A stretch of DNA of 33,383 bases from Limibacillus sp. Its GTDB lineage: Bacteria > Pseudomonadota > Alphaproteobacteria > Kiloniellales > CECT-8803. The notes beneath the pieces are model-generated. The model was given only the letters and a program-made list of their open reading frames with translations. It was not told where the DNA came from and did not search any database. This document shows, piece by piece, positions 22,999-33,383 of the stretch (the first letter of the stretch is position 1; each line of letters begins with the position of its first letter). The position numbers were made by a program, and so were the translations under genes. The stretch is taken from positions 1 to 33,383 of the forward strand of contig JARRJC010000033.1 of assembly GCA_037379885.1 (NCBI GenBank), in the 5' to 3' direction.

Positions 22999-24477
22999 AT
23001 GACCAGCGTGAGCGACCAGACCCGGGCCAAGCAGGCCGACGAGGACGCCGCCGGGACCCAAGCGGAGACGGGCGGCGCCCTTTCGCCGCTGCGCCGCCTC
23101 TTGCGGAAGATCGATTGGCGCGACCCCTTCGGCATCGCGCCGGTCCTGAAGCGCTATCTGCCGCGCAGCCTCATGGGGCGCGCCATGCTGATCATGGTCT
23201 CGCCCCTGATCCTGGTGCAGATCATCACCGCGGCGATCTTCTACGACCGCCACTACGACCACATCACTGACAATCTGGCGCGCGCGCTCGCCAGCGAGGT
23301 GGCCTTGATCACCGAGCAGATGCTGCGCAGCGAAGGGGCCGACGAGCGCGCGGAGACGATGGAGCTGCACGAAAGCTTCTTCAATTTCGATCTTTCCTTC
23401 CGCGAGCACGAGACGCTGCCGCCGGACAACGTGCCGCGCAATTCCTACCTGACCGACAAGATGCGCCAGGCGCTGCGCCAGCGCGTCACCTTCAACTTCA
23501 CCATGAACACCGAAGAGGTCGCGCGCGACGTGGTGGTCTACGTCCAGATGCTGGACGGCGTGCTGCGGGTACAGATCGCGCGGCACAGGCTTTTCAGTTC
23601 CTCCTCTGCGATCTTCGTCGGCTGGATGGTGGGCTCCTCCATCGTGCTCTTCGCCGTCGCCATGGTCTTCATGCGCAATCAGGTGCTGCGCAATCAGGTG
23701 CGCCCGATCCGCCGCCTTGCCGCTGCCGCCGAGCGCTTCGGCAAGGGCCGCGACACGCCGGGCTTCAAGCCGGAAGGCGCGACCGAGGTTCGCCAGGCCG
23801 CCGGCGCCTTCATCCAGATGCGCGAGCGTATCAAGCGGCAGATCCGCCAGCGCACCGAGATGCTGGCCGGGGTCAGCCATGACCTGCGCACGCCGCTCAC
23901 CCGCATGAAGCTCAGTCTCGCGCTGATGGGCGACGGGCCGGAGGTGGAAGAGTTGAAGTCGGACACCCTGGAGATGGAGCGCATGATCGAGGGCTATCTG
24001 GCCTTCGCGCGCGGCGAGGGCGGCGAAAGCGTGCGCGCCACGCCGCTGGGCAAGCTGGTCACGGAGGTGGTCGAACAGGCGCGCCGCGAGGCCGCCGCGA
24101 AGGACGGCAAGACCGTCGATCTGCACATCGAGGAGGAGATCACGCTGCCGCTCAGGCGGAACTCCCTGCGCCGCTGCCTGCAGAACGTCATTGGCAACGC
24201 GCTGCGCCATGGCGACAACATCATGGTGCGCGTGGCCGAGCAGGAGCGACGCGCCCTGGTCACCATCGACGACGACGGACCGGGCGTGCCCGCCGATCAG
24301 CGCGAAGATGTCTTCAAGCCCTTCTTCAGGCTCGACTCCTCGCGCAACCCCGAGACCGGCGGCACGGGCCTCGGCCTTACCATCGCCCGGGACGCCGTGC
24401 GCGGCCTGGGCGGCGAACTGCGGCTGGAGGATGCGCCCGGCGGGGGCTTGCGCGTGCGCATCAGCCTGCCGCTCTGA
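22999..24477 (+). CDS. EnvZ-like membrane histidine kinase, cognate to PetR-like regulator
   Basis: The 492-residue sensor has TM1 at about 60-82, a roughly 120-residue periplasmic region (VTFNFTMNTEEVARDVVVYVQML near its end), and TM2 at about 203-225. A HAMP segment (about 226-280) leads to the phospho-accepting H294 in AGVSHDLRTPLTRMK. The ATPase domain has NVIGNALRHG (N box), DDGPGVP (G1) and GGTGLGLTIARD (G2). The N-terminal 50 residues are cytosolic, basic and proline-rich. Start 22999 gives the natural membrane topology. The EnvZ-like layout suggests envelope or osmotic sensing, but the signal cannot be inferred. Confidence 0.93.
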   Translation: MTSVSDQTRAKQADEDAAGTQAETGGALSPLRRLLRKIDWRDPFGIAPVLKRYLPRSLMGRAMLIMVSPLILVQIITAAIFYDRHYDHITDNLARALASEVALITEQMLRSEGADERAETMELHESFFNFDLSFREHETLPPDNVPRNSYLTDKMRQALRQRVTFNFTMNTEEVARDVVVYVQMLDGVLRVQIARHRLFSSSSAIFVGWMVGSSIVLFAVAMVFMRNQVLRNQVRPIRRLAAAAERFGKGRDTPGFKPEGATEVRQAAGAFIQMRERIKRQIRQRTEMLAGVSHDLRTPLTRMKLSLALMGDGPEVEELKSDTLEMERMIEGYLAFARGEGGESVRATPLGKLVTEVVEQARREAAAKDGKTVDLHIEEEITLPLRRNSLRRCLQNVIGNALRHGDNIMVRVAEQERRALVTIDDDGPGVPADQREDVFKPFFRLDSSRNPETGGTGLGLTIARDAVRGLGGELRLEDAPGGGLRVRISLPL

Positions 24478-24507
24478 GCTCTCCCAGCAAGAAGGAAACG
24501 AACGGCC

Positions 24508-25407
24508 ATGCGGCTTCCCTACATGACGCTCGACGTATTCACCGATCAGCGTTTCGGCGGCAACCCGCTCGCCGTGGTGTTTGACGCCGACGGCCTGACG
24601 AGCGAGCAGATGCTGACCATCGCGCGCGAGTTCGGCTATTCGGAGACGACCTTCGTCTGCCGTCCGGACAGCCTGGAGAACGACGCCCAGGTGCGTATCT
24701 TCACGCCGACCTACGAGATGCCGTTCGCGGGCCACCCCAACGTCGGAACCGCCGTCGCCCTGGCCTTGCAGGGGCGCTTGAGGGTTGGGTCCGGGGGCGG
24801 GCTTAAGGCCCGCTTCGAGGAGGTCGCGGGGCTGGTGCCGCTGACGGTCGAGATCACGGCGGCGGGGGGTGCCGCGCGCCTCACCTCGCCCCAGGACTTC
24901 ACGGTGCAGGGCGAGCAGGATCCGGCCCTGGTGGCGGAACTCGTCGGCCTGCCGGAGAAGGATGTCCTGACGGAGCGGCATCCGCCCCTGGTCGCGAGTT
25001 GCGGCGCGGTCTTCCTGGTCGCCGAGCTGACGTCCCTCCAGGCGCTGGGCGCGTTGAAGCCCAATCTGGACGCGGCGGAGGGGATCGAGGACTTCCCCTT
25101 GGGCATCTCGCTCTACTGCCGGGAACCGGACAGCGGCGGCCATGACGTCAGGACACGGATGCTGTCGCGCGGCCTGGCGCAGATCGAGGACCCGGCCACC
25201 GGCTCCGCGGCGGTGGTCCTGGCCGGCGTCAACGCCAGTCAGGAGATGGCGAAAGAGGGAAGCTTTCACTATCGCATCGGCCAGGGGATCGAGATGGGGC
25301 GACCAAGCCTCTTGCTGGCCGAAGCGGACAAGAAGAACGGCACGGTGGTGGCCACCCATGTCGGCGGCGGCGCCGTCCCGGTGTTCGAGGGCTGGCTGAC
25401 GCTTTAG
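24508..25407 (+). CDS. PhzF family isomerase/epimerase-like protein
   Basis: The 299-residue product has the PhzF fold signature: an N-terminal LDVFTDQRFGGNPLAVVFD, E46 in FGYSETTFV at the position of the catalytic glutamate of PhzF, MPFAGHPNVGTAVAL in the first half and IEDPATGSAAVVLAG in the second. PhzF isomerises dihydro-hydroxyanthranilate in phenazine synthesis. Most chromosomal homologues are of unknown substrate, and no other phz genes occur here, so a phenazine role is unlikely. It overlaps the 3' end of the next, convergent gene by four bases (TTAG, 25404-25407). It is 30 bases after the histidine kinase and may be in the same transcript. Confidence 0.92.
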   Translation: MRLPYMTLDVFTDQRFGGNPLAVVFDADGLTSEQMLTIAREFGYSETTFVCRPDSLENDAQVRIFTPTYEMPFAGHPNVGTAVALALQGRLRVGSGGGLKARFEEVAGLVPLTVEITAAGGAARLTSPQDFTVQGEQDPALVAELVGLPEKDVLTERHPPLVASCGAVFLVAELTSLQALGALKPNLDAAEGIEDFPLGISLYCREPDSGGHDVRTRMLSRGLAQIEDPATGSAAVVLAGVNASQEMAKEGSFHYRIGQGIEMGRPSLLLAEADKKNGTVVATHVGGGAVPVFEGWLTL

Positions 25408-26705
25408 CGGACCTTTTCGGGGTCCAGTTCCAGCACCCAGCCTTTCGGCCAGATGCGGATAGGCCGCTCCGGGTCCTGACGCCAGGCCTCGACCTCGTCC
25501 GGCCAGGAGGGACCTGCCCAGCGTGCATGAAAGTAGCTCCACTGCGCGCTGTTGATGAAGAGGGCGACCAGAACCAGCGCCGCCAGGTTCTTCACCCTGG
25601 ACCCTTTGCCCAGGCTGGGCGCCATGAGCAGGACGAGCAGGATCAGATTGCCGTAGAGGAAGTAGCGCCCGCCGGAGATGACATGCAAAAAGACGCTCCA
25701 GTCATCCAGGGGGAACCCAATGGACCCCACGAGACTTAGGCCGCTGACCACAAAGATGCTTGCGAACAACAACAGGCCTTGGGGCCGTGGAAGCGACAAG
25801 GCGTGCCAGAAGCAGAAGGCCGCGATCGCAAGCGAAGCCGCAAGCGCCGCACCGAGAAGCGCGATGTCGGCCCTTTTAGCTGCATCGAAAACCGCCGCAG
25901 CGTGCTCTGCGAGGAAGGGGTATAGGAAGAGCTTCATCTGTCCGGCGAAGACTTGGGCGGGGAGCTGCGCCAGCCCCGTGCGCGGGTGGTCGCCGGAGAT
26001 GGTGTCGAACATCAAAAAGCCTTGGAGAAGAGCGCCGGCGCAGACGATCAGGGTCAGTCGGATGAAGGTCCGGTCTTTCTCGATCACGGCCATCAGCAGG
26101 AAGAAGGGCAACAGGAAGGTCGCAACCGGCCCCGTCAGCACCGCGATCACCAGCACAGGCGCGAGGAACCAAATCGTCCAGCGTTCGCGGGTGTCGATCA
26201 TCAGCACCAAGCCCGCCGCCACGCCCAGCCAGAACTGGTTGTTCACCAGATTCAGCCAGACCTCCGCACCCATGGTCGGGAACGCGATCAACGCCCCCAG
26301 AAGACAGCGCCTCCACCCAAGGATCCCAAGCCTGTTGGGCAGGAAGAGGATCATGAGGGAGGGAAGCAGCAAGGCCGCAAAAGAGAGGTATCCGGTGACC
26401 AGCGGCGCGGCCTCCAGAGGCACCCAGGTGGCGGCCTCGGCCCCCAGCCGGTTCAACAGGCTGTAGTAGCCGCCGAAGGGGCCGAAGAAGGTCTCCGCCC
26501 AAGGATTATGGACGGCGGCCTGGAAGTAGACCGTGCCGCCCTCGGCCCAGAACCGGCCTTCCAGCAGAATTTCGGGCACCCTGAGAAACACCACGAGGGC
26601 GACCGCCAGCAGGACCGCCAGGCGCGGCCCTAGACGATCGAAAACGCCTGGCCGGTCCGGCAGGCCGGGCGGGCGTTCGGTCTCTTCGCTGGTGAGCGAG
26701 GCCAT
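25404..26705 (-). CDS. polytopic membrane protein, GT-C-like, function unknown
   Basis: ATG 26705 gives 433 residues starting MASLTSEETERPP. The protein has about ten hydrophobic helices from residue 30 to 400. An early loop after TM1 reads EGRFWAEGGTVYFQAAVHNPW, and the motif GGYYSLLNRLGAEAATWVP follows, a pattern of extracytoplasmic acidic and aromatic residues seen in GT-C-type glycosyltransferase-like proteins. A short soluble C-terminus (about 385-433) has W-rich sequence. I do not recognise a named family, so glycosyl transfer to a lipid-linked or surface polymer is only a suggestion. Its stop overlaps the PhzF gene by four bases. Confidence 0.72.
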   Translation of the reverse strand: MASLTSEETERPPGLPDRPGVFDRLGPRLAVLLAVALVVFLRVPEILLEGRFWAEGGTVYFQAAVHNPWAETFFGPFGGYYSLLNRLGAEAATWVPLEAAPLVTGYLSFAALLLPSLMILFLPNRLGILGWRRCLLGALIAFPTMGAEVWLNLVNNQFWLGVAAGLVLMIDTRERWTIWFLAPVLVIAVLTGPVATFLLPFFLLMAVIEKDRTFIRLTLIVCAGALLQGFLMFDTISGDHPRTGLAQLPAQVFAGQMKLFLYPFLAEHAAAVFDAAKRADIALLGAALAASLAIAAFCFWHALSLPRPQGLLLFASIFVVSGLSLVGSIGFPLDDWSVFLHVISGGRYFLYGNLILLVLLMAPSLGKGSRVKNLAALVLVALFINSAQWSYFHARWAGPSWPDEVEAWRQDPERPIRIWPKGWVLELDPEKVR

Positions 26706-26750
26706 TGTCGCGAAAGGTCTCCCGGAGTTGGCGCTTTTATCTTGAGTTGA

Positions 26751-26762
26751 TTTTCCGGAAAA
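26751..26762. repeat. 12-base perfect palindrome TTTTCCGGAAAA
   Basis: A self-complementary 12-mer lies 46 bases upstream of the membrane protein start (minus strand) in the 123-base gap after uvrB. It could be part of an operator, but there is no second copy seen and no named factor. Confidence 0.35.
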
Positions 26763-26828
26763 CCATACGGCGATTCGTAGCCGTTGCATACGCGGGTGAA
26801 CGGCAGCCTGCAAGGCGCTCTGGTGGCT

Positions 26829-28994
<2,166 letters not shown>

Positions 28995-29039
28995 GGCCCT
29001 AAATGTAGGCAGCCGGGGGCCGAAAGGAAACGCCGCTTT

Positions 29040-29091
29040 AGTCGATCGCCTTAGTCAATCGCCTCAGTCGATCGCCTCAGTCGATTGCCTC
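29040..29091. repeat. four tandem 13-base units at the sortase stop codon
   Basis: Units of 13 bases start at 29040, 29053, 29066 and 29079, each a variant of AGTCGATCGCCTC. The fourth overlaps the sortase reading frame end (stop at 29077-29079 on the minus strand). On the minus strand each unit carries a GCGATCGACT(G/A)A block, so the stop codon region itself has been duplicated. This suggests replication slippage; the extra units are non-coding spacer before uvrB. Confidence 0.8.
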
Positions 29092-29706
29092 TGCCGTGAC
29101 GAGATAGCGGTAGGGTGTGGCCGGGTCGAGCGCGCCGAAGGGCCAGCAGGTGACAAGCGTGACGGCCCGGCGCGTGGGATCGAAGGTGAAGGCGCCTTCG
29201 CGCAGATCCACCACGCGCCCGTCCTTTACCCGATAGTGAAGCGCCCTTCCGTCCGGCCCTTGAAGGATCAGCGGCTGCCCGGCCTCCAGGTCCTCCAGAA
29301 AGGCGAAGTGGCTGTCGCGGTGCCCGGCGATGACGCTGTGGCCCTGCCCGCCTCGCTCGGCGCTCCCCGGTTTGGCGCTGCCGGGGATCAATCCGGGTCC
29401 GAAAGCAAGCGAGGTGCCGCCGGTGTCGGCCAGAACGTAGCGGGTGACGCCCAGCGCAGGCGCCTCCAGCTTGGCGACCGGATGCGTGTCGGCCCAGGGC
29501 CAGGGCGGGCGGGCCTCGCCGCCCTTCACCACATCGCCCCAGGCTTGGGCGATCAAGACCTGAGACAGCCAGGCCTTGGCCGTCAGCCAGCCAGCGCCGC
29601 CCAGCTGCCAGACGCCGAGGCCCAGCAACAGGGCGGCGGTGACGCCGAGGAGAACCCGCCGCGGGGAGAGCGGCTGCGCAAGGGCCGGAGGCCGCGGCGG
29701 GTTCAT
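29077..29706 (-). CDS. class GN sortase
   Basis: The 209-residue product has an N-terminal membrane anchor (about 18-36) and a sortase domain. The catalytic H129 is in SVIAGHRDSHF, C187 in AVTLVTCWPF and R200 in PYRYLV. Gram-negative class GN sortases cleave a LPxT-G/A-like motif on one dedicated partner protein and attach or release it. Start ATG 29706 is two bases downstream of the partner gene's stop (29709), so the two are one operon. The expected substrate is that VIT/VWA protein. The transpeptidation acceptor in gram-negative cells is unknown. Confidence 0.94.
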   Translation of the reverse strand: MNPPRPPALAQPLSPRRVLLGVTAALLLGLGVWQLGGAGWLTAKAWLSQVLIAQAWGDVVKGGEARPPWPWADTHPVAKLEAPALGVTRYVLADTGGTSLAFGPGLIPGSAKPGSAERGGQGHSVIAGHRDSHFAFLEDLEAGQPLILQGPDGRALHYRVKDGRVVDLREGAFTFDPTRRAVTLVTCWPFGALDPATPYRYLVTAEAID

Positions 29707-29708
29707 CC

Positions 29709-32009
29709 TCAGGCTTCCCCTGCTACGGCGCTCCGGCGGCGGAGCAACAGGAGCATGACCCCGGAAGCGGCGATCAGGAGAAAGCCTGCGAGGGCTTGCA
29801 GCAGCGCCGGGCTGGCGGTCTGCGGCAGGCCCAGGGTCTGCTGGGCGGCTGAGCGCGCGGCGGCGGGAAGCGCGACCGGCTCCATGGCCAGCTTTTCGAA
29901 GGCCGCGCGGTCCAGAGAGGGCGCGGCGGCAGGCGTGGCAGGGGCGGCTTTCGCGTCCTGCTCGATCAGCGAGGGGTCGGCGCCGAACACCTTGTTGGGG
30001 TCCATGCCCTCGGGCAGCGGACGCTCGATCTCACCGCTCACGAGGCCCTCGTCGTCCGGCCGGGCGATCTCGCTCTCGTCCACCGCGACCAGGGAGGTGA
30101 AGGGCGTCACCAGCTGGAAGGCGAGCGCGACCTCCGTCGCGGCGCTGCGAATCGCTTGGTGATCGGCCGGACCCTTGCCGCTGTAGGCGCTGTCCAGGAT
30201 GTCGGTGACCTTGTCGCGGGCCCAGAGGGTGGCGATGCCCTTGCCGCTGCGCAGGTCCGACAGCGGGACCTCGGCCTGCCAGTCCTCCGCGCCGTAGCGG
30301 CCCGAGAGCCGGAAGGTTCCCTCCAGATCCGCAAGGCTCTTGCCCGGCAGCCTCAGCGTGACGCGCAGGGGCTGACCCGAATAGAGATCGGGTAGGACGG
30401 CGGGGTAGTGCTCCAGGCCGTCGGCCAGCTCTTGCGGCAGAGAGAGGGCCAGGTCGGTCATCGCCGGGCGCGCCAGACGGTCGAGCAGAGCGGTCATCTG
30501 CGTCTCCACCTCCTCGACCTTGCCGATCCAGGTGAAGGAGCCGCGGCCCGCCTCGGCGGCCTTGCGCATGAAGTAGCCGTTGGGCGCTGCGCCGATGCCG
30601 ACGGTGAAGAGGCGGTTGTCCCCCAGGCGTTCGGCGATCACCCGGAAGAGCTCGGCCTCGTTGCTGACCGCGCCGTCGGTGATGAAGACGATCTGACGCA
30701 GGCGTCCGCGCGCCGGGCGGTCGCGCAGCGCCGCCTGCAGGGCCGGGCGCATCTCGGTGCCGCCCTCGGCTTCCAGGGAATCGACCGCGCGGCGGGCGAA
30801 GCTCAGGTTCTCGGGCGTGGCGGGCTGAGCAGAGCGCCAGAGCTGGCCGAAATCGCTGGAAAAGCGGATCAGGTTGAAGCGGTCCTGCGGCGCCAGCCGG
30901 TCCAGCGCCGCGTGTAGCGCGGCCCGCGCCTGCACGATGGAGGGGCCGGACATGGAGCCGGAGGTGTCCACGATCAGGATCATGTCGCGCGGCAGCTCGC
31001 TGCGGCCCGGATTCGGCAGCAGGGGCGGCAGGATGTCGGCGTTCAGGTAGAGGTCGCCGTTCAGTTCCTCCGCGAAGAGCGCGGTCTGCGGCTGGGCCGA
31101 GGGTAGCGGGCGCCAGGTCAGCACGAAGTCCTTGTTCGGCGGCACGCTGCCGGCGGCGAGCGTGATGACCCGCCGTCCCTCTCCATCGCTATCGATCAGC
31201 GCATCGTGATAGAGGCTCTCGACATTGGCCAGCGGCAGGCCGGCGTTGAGGCGCACCAGGAGGCTGAGGCTGTTGCCCGCAGGGCTGTCGTCCCGGCTGA
31301 CCGGCCCGAAGAGGTCGCCCTCGCGCGGCTGAACGGGAACGGCCACCAGACCTGGGCTGCCGGAGCCGCCGGGCGTGTAGCGCGGGGCCACGACCATCGG
31401 GAAGCGGTAGCTGTAGGTCCCGTCGGAATAGTCGGCGCGGTCCTGATAGCCGATCTCCACGGCGATCTTCTCGCCCGGTGCGATGTTGGCGACGGCGGTG
31501 GCGAAGACGTTGGCGCGCTCGGCGGAGAGCAGGCTTGCCTTGCGGCCCTCGGCGGCGGCCTGTTCATAGACCCGCTGGGCCTCCTCCTTGGGCAGGATCT
31601 TGCCTTCGATGCGGCGTTCGCCGACCAGGAGCGTCAGACGGTCCACCGCCGAGCCTTCGGGCAGCGGAAAGACGTAGACGCCCTCCAGCCATTGATCGCT
31701 GGGGTTCTCGAAGGTCTGGCGCACCTTCACGCGGGCGATCGGCCCTTCCAGGTCGATCACCACGTCGCTGTTCAGCAGCGGGGCCGCATAGCCCTGCGAG
31801 GGGTCATCGCCGTGGAAGAAGAGGCCCGAGGGCGGCGCGGTCTCGCTGGCCCTGGCCGCGAGACCGCCCGGGTCCAGCAGCAGGACGACCAGCAGCAAGA
31901 GCAAAAGCCCGAAAAGGGTCAAGAAGCGCGTGATGAGGCTGTAGCGCTCGAAGAGGCCCCGCCGGGCGAGCAGCCCGAAGGCGGGTGTCGTGACTGTAAG
32001 GTTGTGCAT
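29709..32009 (-). CDS. VIT/VWA sortase-target protein (marine proteobacterial type)
   Basis: ATG 32009 follows AGGGGAG by about nine bases. The 766-residue protein has an N-terminal hydrophobic export segment (about 28-46) and a VIT domain (about 70-200, DLEGPIARVKVRQTFENPSDQWLEGVYVFPLPEGSAVD). A von Willebrand A domain follows (from about 343, MILIVDTSGSMSGPS with MIDAS D348). The C-terminal sorting signal is LPQTA at 728-732, a hydrophobic helix and an RRR tail. This is the expected architecture of the partner of class GN sortase, resembling inter-alpha-trypsin inhibitor heavy chains. It is probably surface or periplasmic. Ligand binding or adhesion is inferred from the VWA domain. Confidence 0.94.
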   Translation of the reverse strand: MHNLTVTTPAFGLLARRGLFERYSLITRFLTLFGLLLLLLVVLLLDPGGLAARASETAPPSGLFFHGDDPSQGYAAPLLNSDVVIDLEGPIARVKVRQTFENPSDQWLEGVYVFPLPEGSAVDRLTLLVGERRIEGKILPKEEAQRVYEQAAAEGRKASLLSAERANVFATAVANIAPGEKIAVEIGYQDRADYSDGTYSYRFPMVVAPRYTPGGSGSPGLVAVPVQPREGDLFGPVSRDDSPAGNSLSLLVRLNAGLPLANVESLYHDALIDSDGEGRRVITLAAGSVPPNKDFVLTWRPLPSAQPQTALFAEELNGDLYLNADILPPLLPNPGRSELPRDMILIVDTSGSMSGPSIVQARAALHAALDRLAPQDRFNLIRFSSDFGQLWRSAQPATPENLSFARRAVDSLEAEGGTEMRPALQAALRDRPARGRLRQIVFITDGAVSNEAELFRVIAERLGDNRLFTVGIGAAPNGYFMRKAAEAGRGSFTWIGKVEEVETQMTALLDRLARPAMTDLALSLPQELADGLEHYPAVLPDLYSGQPLRVTLRLPGKSLADLEGTFRLSGRYGAEDWQAEVPLSDLRSGKGIATLWARDKVTDILDSAYSGKGPADHQAIRSAATEVALAFQLVTPFTSLVAVDESEIARPDDEGLVSGEIERPLPEGMDPNKVFGADPSLIEQDAKAAPATPAAAPSLDRAAFEKLAMEPVALPAAARSAAQQTLGLPQTASPALLQALAGFLLIAASGVMLLLLRRRSAVAGEA

Positions 32010-32153
32010 CGTCTTCAGCTCCCCTGCCGGTTGATGCGATAAGCCTTGGCGGCAGGGTCGAGAAAAGCCCGGCAATCCGGCCTTTGGCTGCCGGAAGCGT
32101 GGCGATAGCGGGACTCTTTGGGGCAAACTTGGGGCAGCGGCGGCGAAAGGCGG

Positions 32154-33383
<1,230 letters not shown>

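Noticed and set aside
24508-25407. Phenazine biosynthesis locus suggested by a PhzF protein
   Set aside because: No other phz gene is present in the window. PhzF-fold proteins are common as single genes of unknown substrate.
22855-25542. 895-codon open frame on the minus strand opposite the response regulator, kinase and PhzF genes
   Set aside because: It has no recognisable domain, is rich in His/Arg/Gln/Gly low-complexity, and mirrors three well-supported genes. It is an effect of high GC content on the opposite strand.
28995-29039. LexA (SOS) box before uvrB
   Set aside because: No GTTC-N7-GTTC pattern is visible in the short leader.

Overview
The window is about 33.4 kb of GC-rich, densely coded bacterial chromosome. 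Gene content points to an alphaproteobacterium, probably a free-living marine or saline member near Rhodospirillales/Kiloniellales. The clues are a petP/petR-type MarR and response-regulator pair, an ExoD protein, a gram-negative class GN sortase with its VIT/VWA target, a BCCT transporter and a DmdA-like demethylase. The taxonomic placement is inference from gene content only. I see no insertion sequence, integrase, phage gene or CRISPR array.

Layout: (1) 1-5.6 kb: initiator tRNA with a strong terminator, a YtcJ-type amidohydrolase, a small sulfotransferase, a shortened GDCCVxC-type zinc-ribbon protein, an APC permease and a beta-CASP metallo-beta-lactamase RNase-like protein. (2) 5.7-10.4 kb, minus strand: a tightly spaced unit with a DmdA-like tetrahydrofolate methyltransferase, an OsmC protein, an ECHDC3-type crotonase-fold protein lacking both catalytic glutamates, and an acyl-CoA synthetase, preceded by an Lrp/AsnC regulator. 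(3) 10.5-14.2 kb, minus strand: what looks like a bufferin operon. Its order is YHS-domain protein, BufA1-type precursor (DUF2282, four Cys), BufB (DUF692/MNIO enzyme), BufC (DUF2063), DoxX protein, then a secreted SH3b-like protein. By family knowledge it makes a copper-binding, post-translationally modified peptide. (4) 14.4-17.9 kb: ExoD, a membrane-anchored transglutaminase/C93-fold protein whose catalytic Cys is Ala, a stand-alone core-MetE methionine synthase, and a secreted DUF922 HExxH protein. (5) 18.2-20.6 kb: a Usp/BCCT pair, a terminator, then a previously easy-to-miss 41-codon reading frame with its own Shine-Dalgarno and terminator. (6) 20.7-25.4 kb: IlvE, divergent MarR/response regulator/histidine kinase, and a PhzF-family protein. 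(7) 25.4-33.4 kb: a polytopic membrane protein, UvrB, the class GN sortase and its LPQT-tailed VIT/VWA substrate, and an aspartate aminotransferase that runs off the end.

The most notable systems are the bufferin locus, with its two unusual flanking genes, and the DmdA-like cluster, which resembles a one-carbon/sulfur or methyl-onium demethylation pathway but lacks an obvious acyl-CoA dehydrogenase. Functional statements rest on motif reading and memory of family sequences; no database search was possible.
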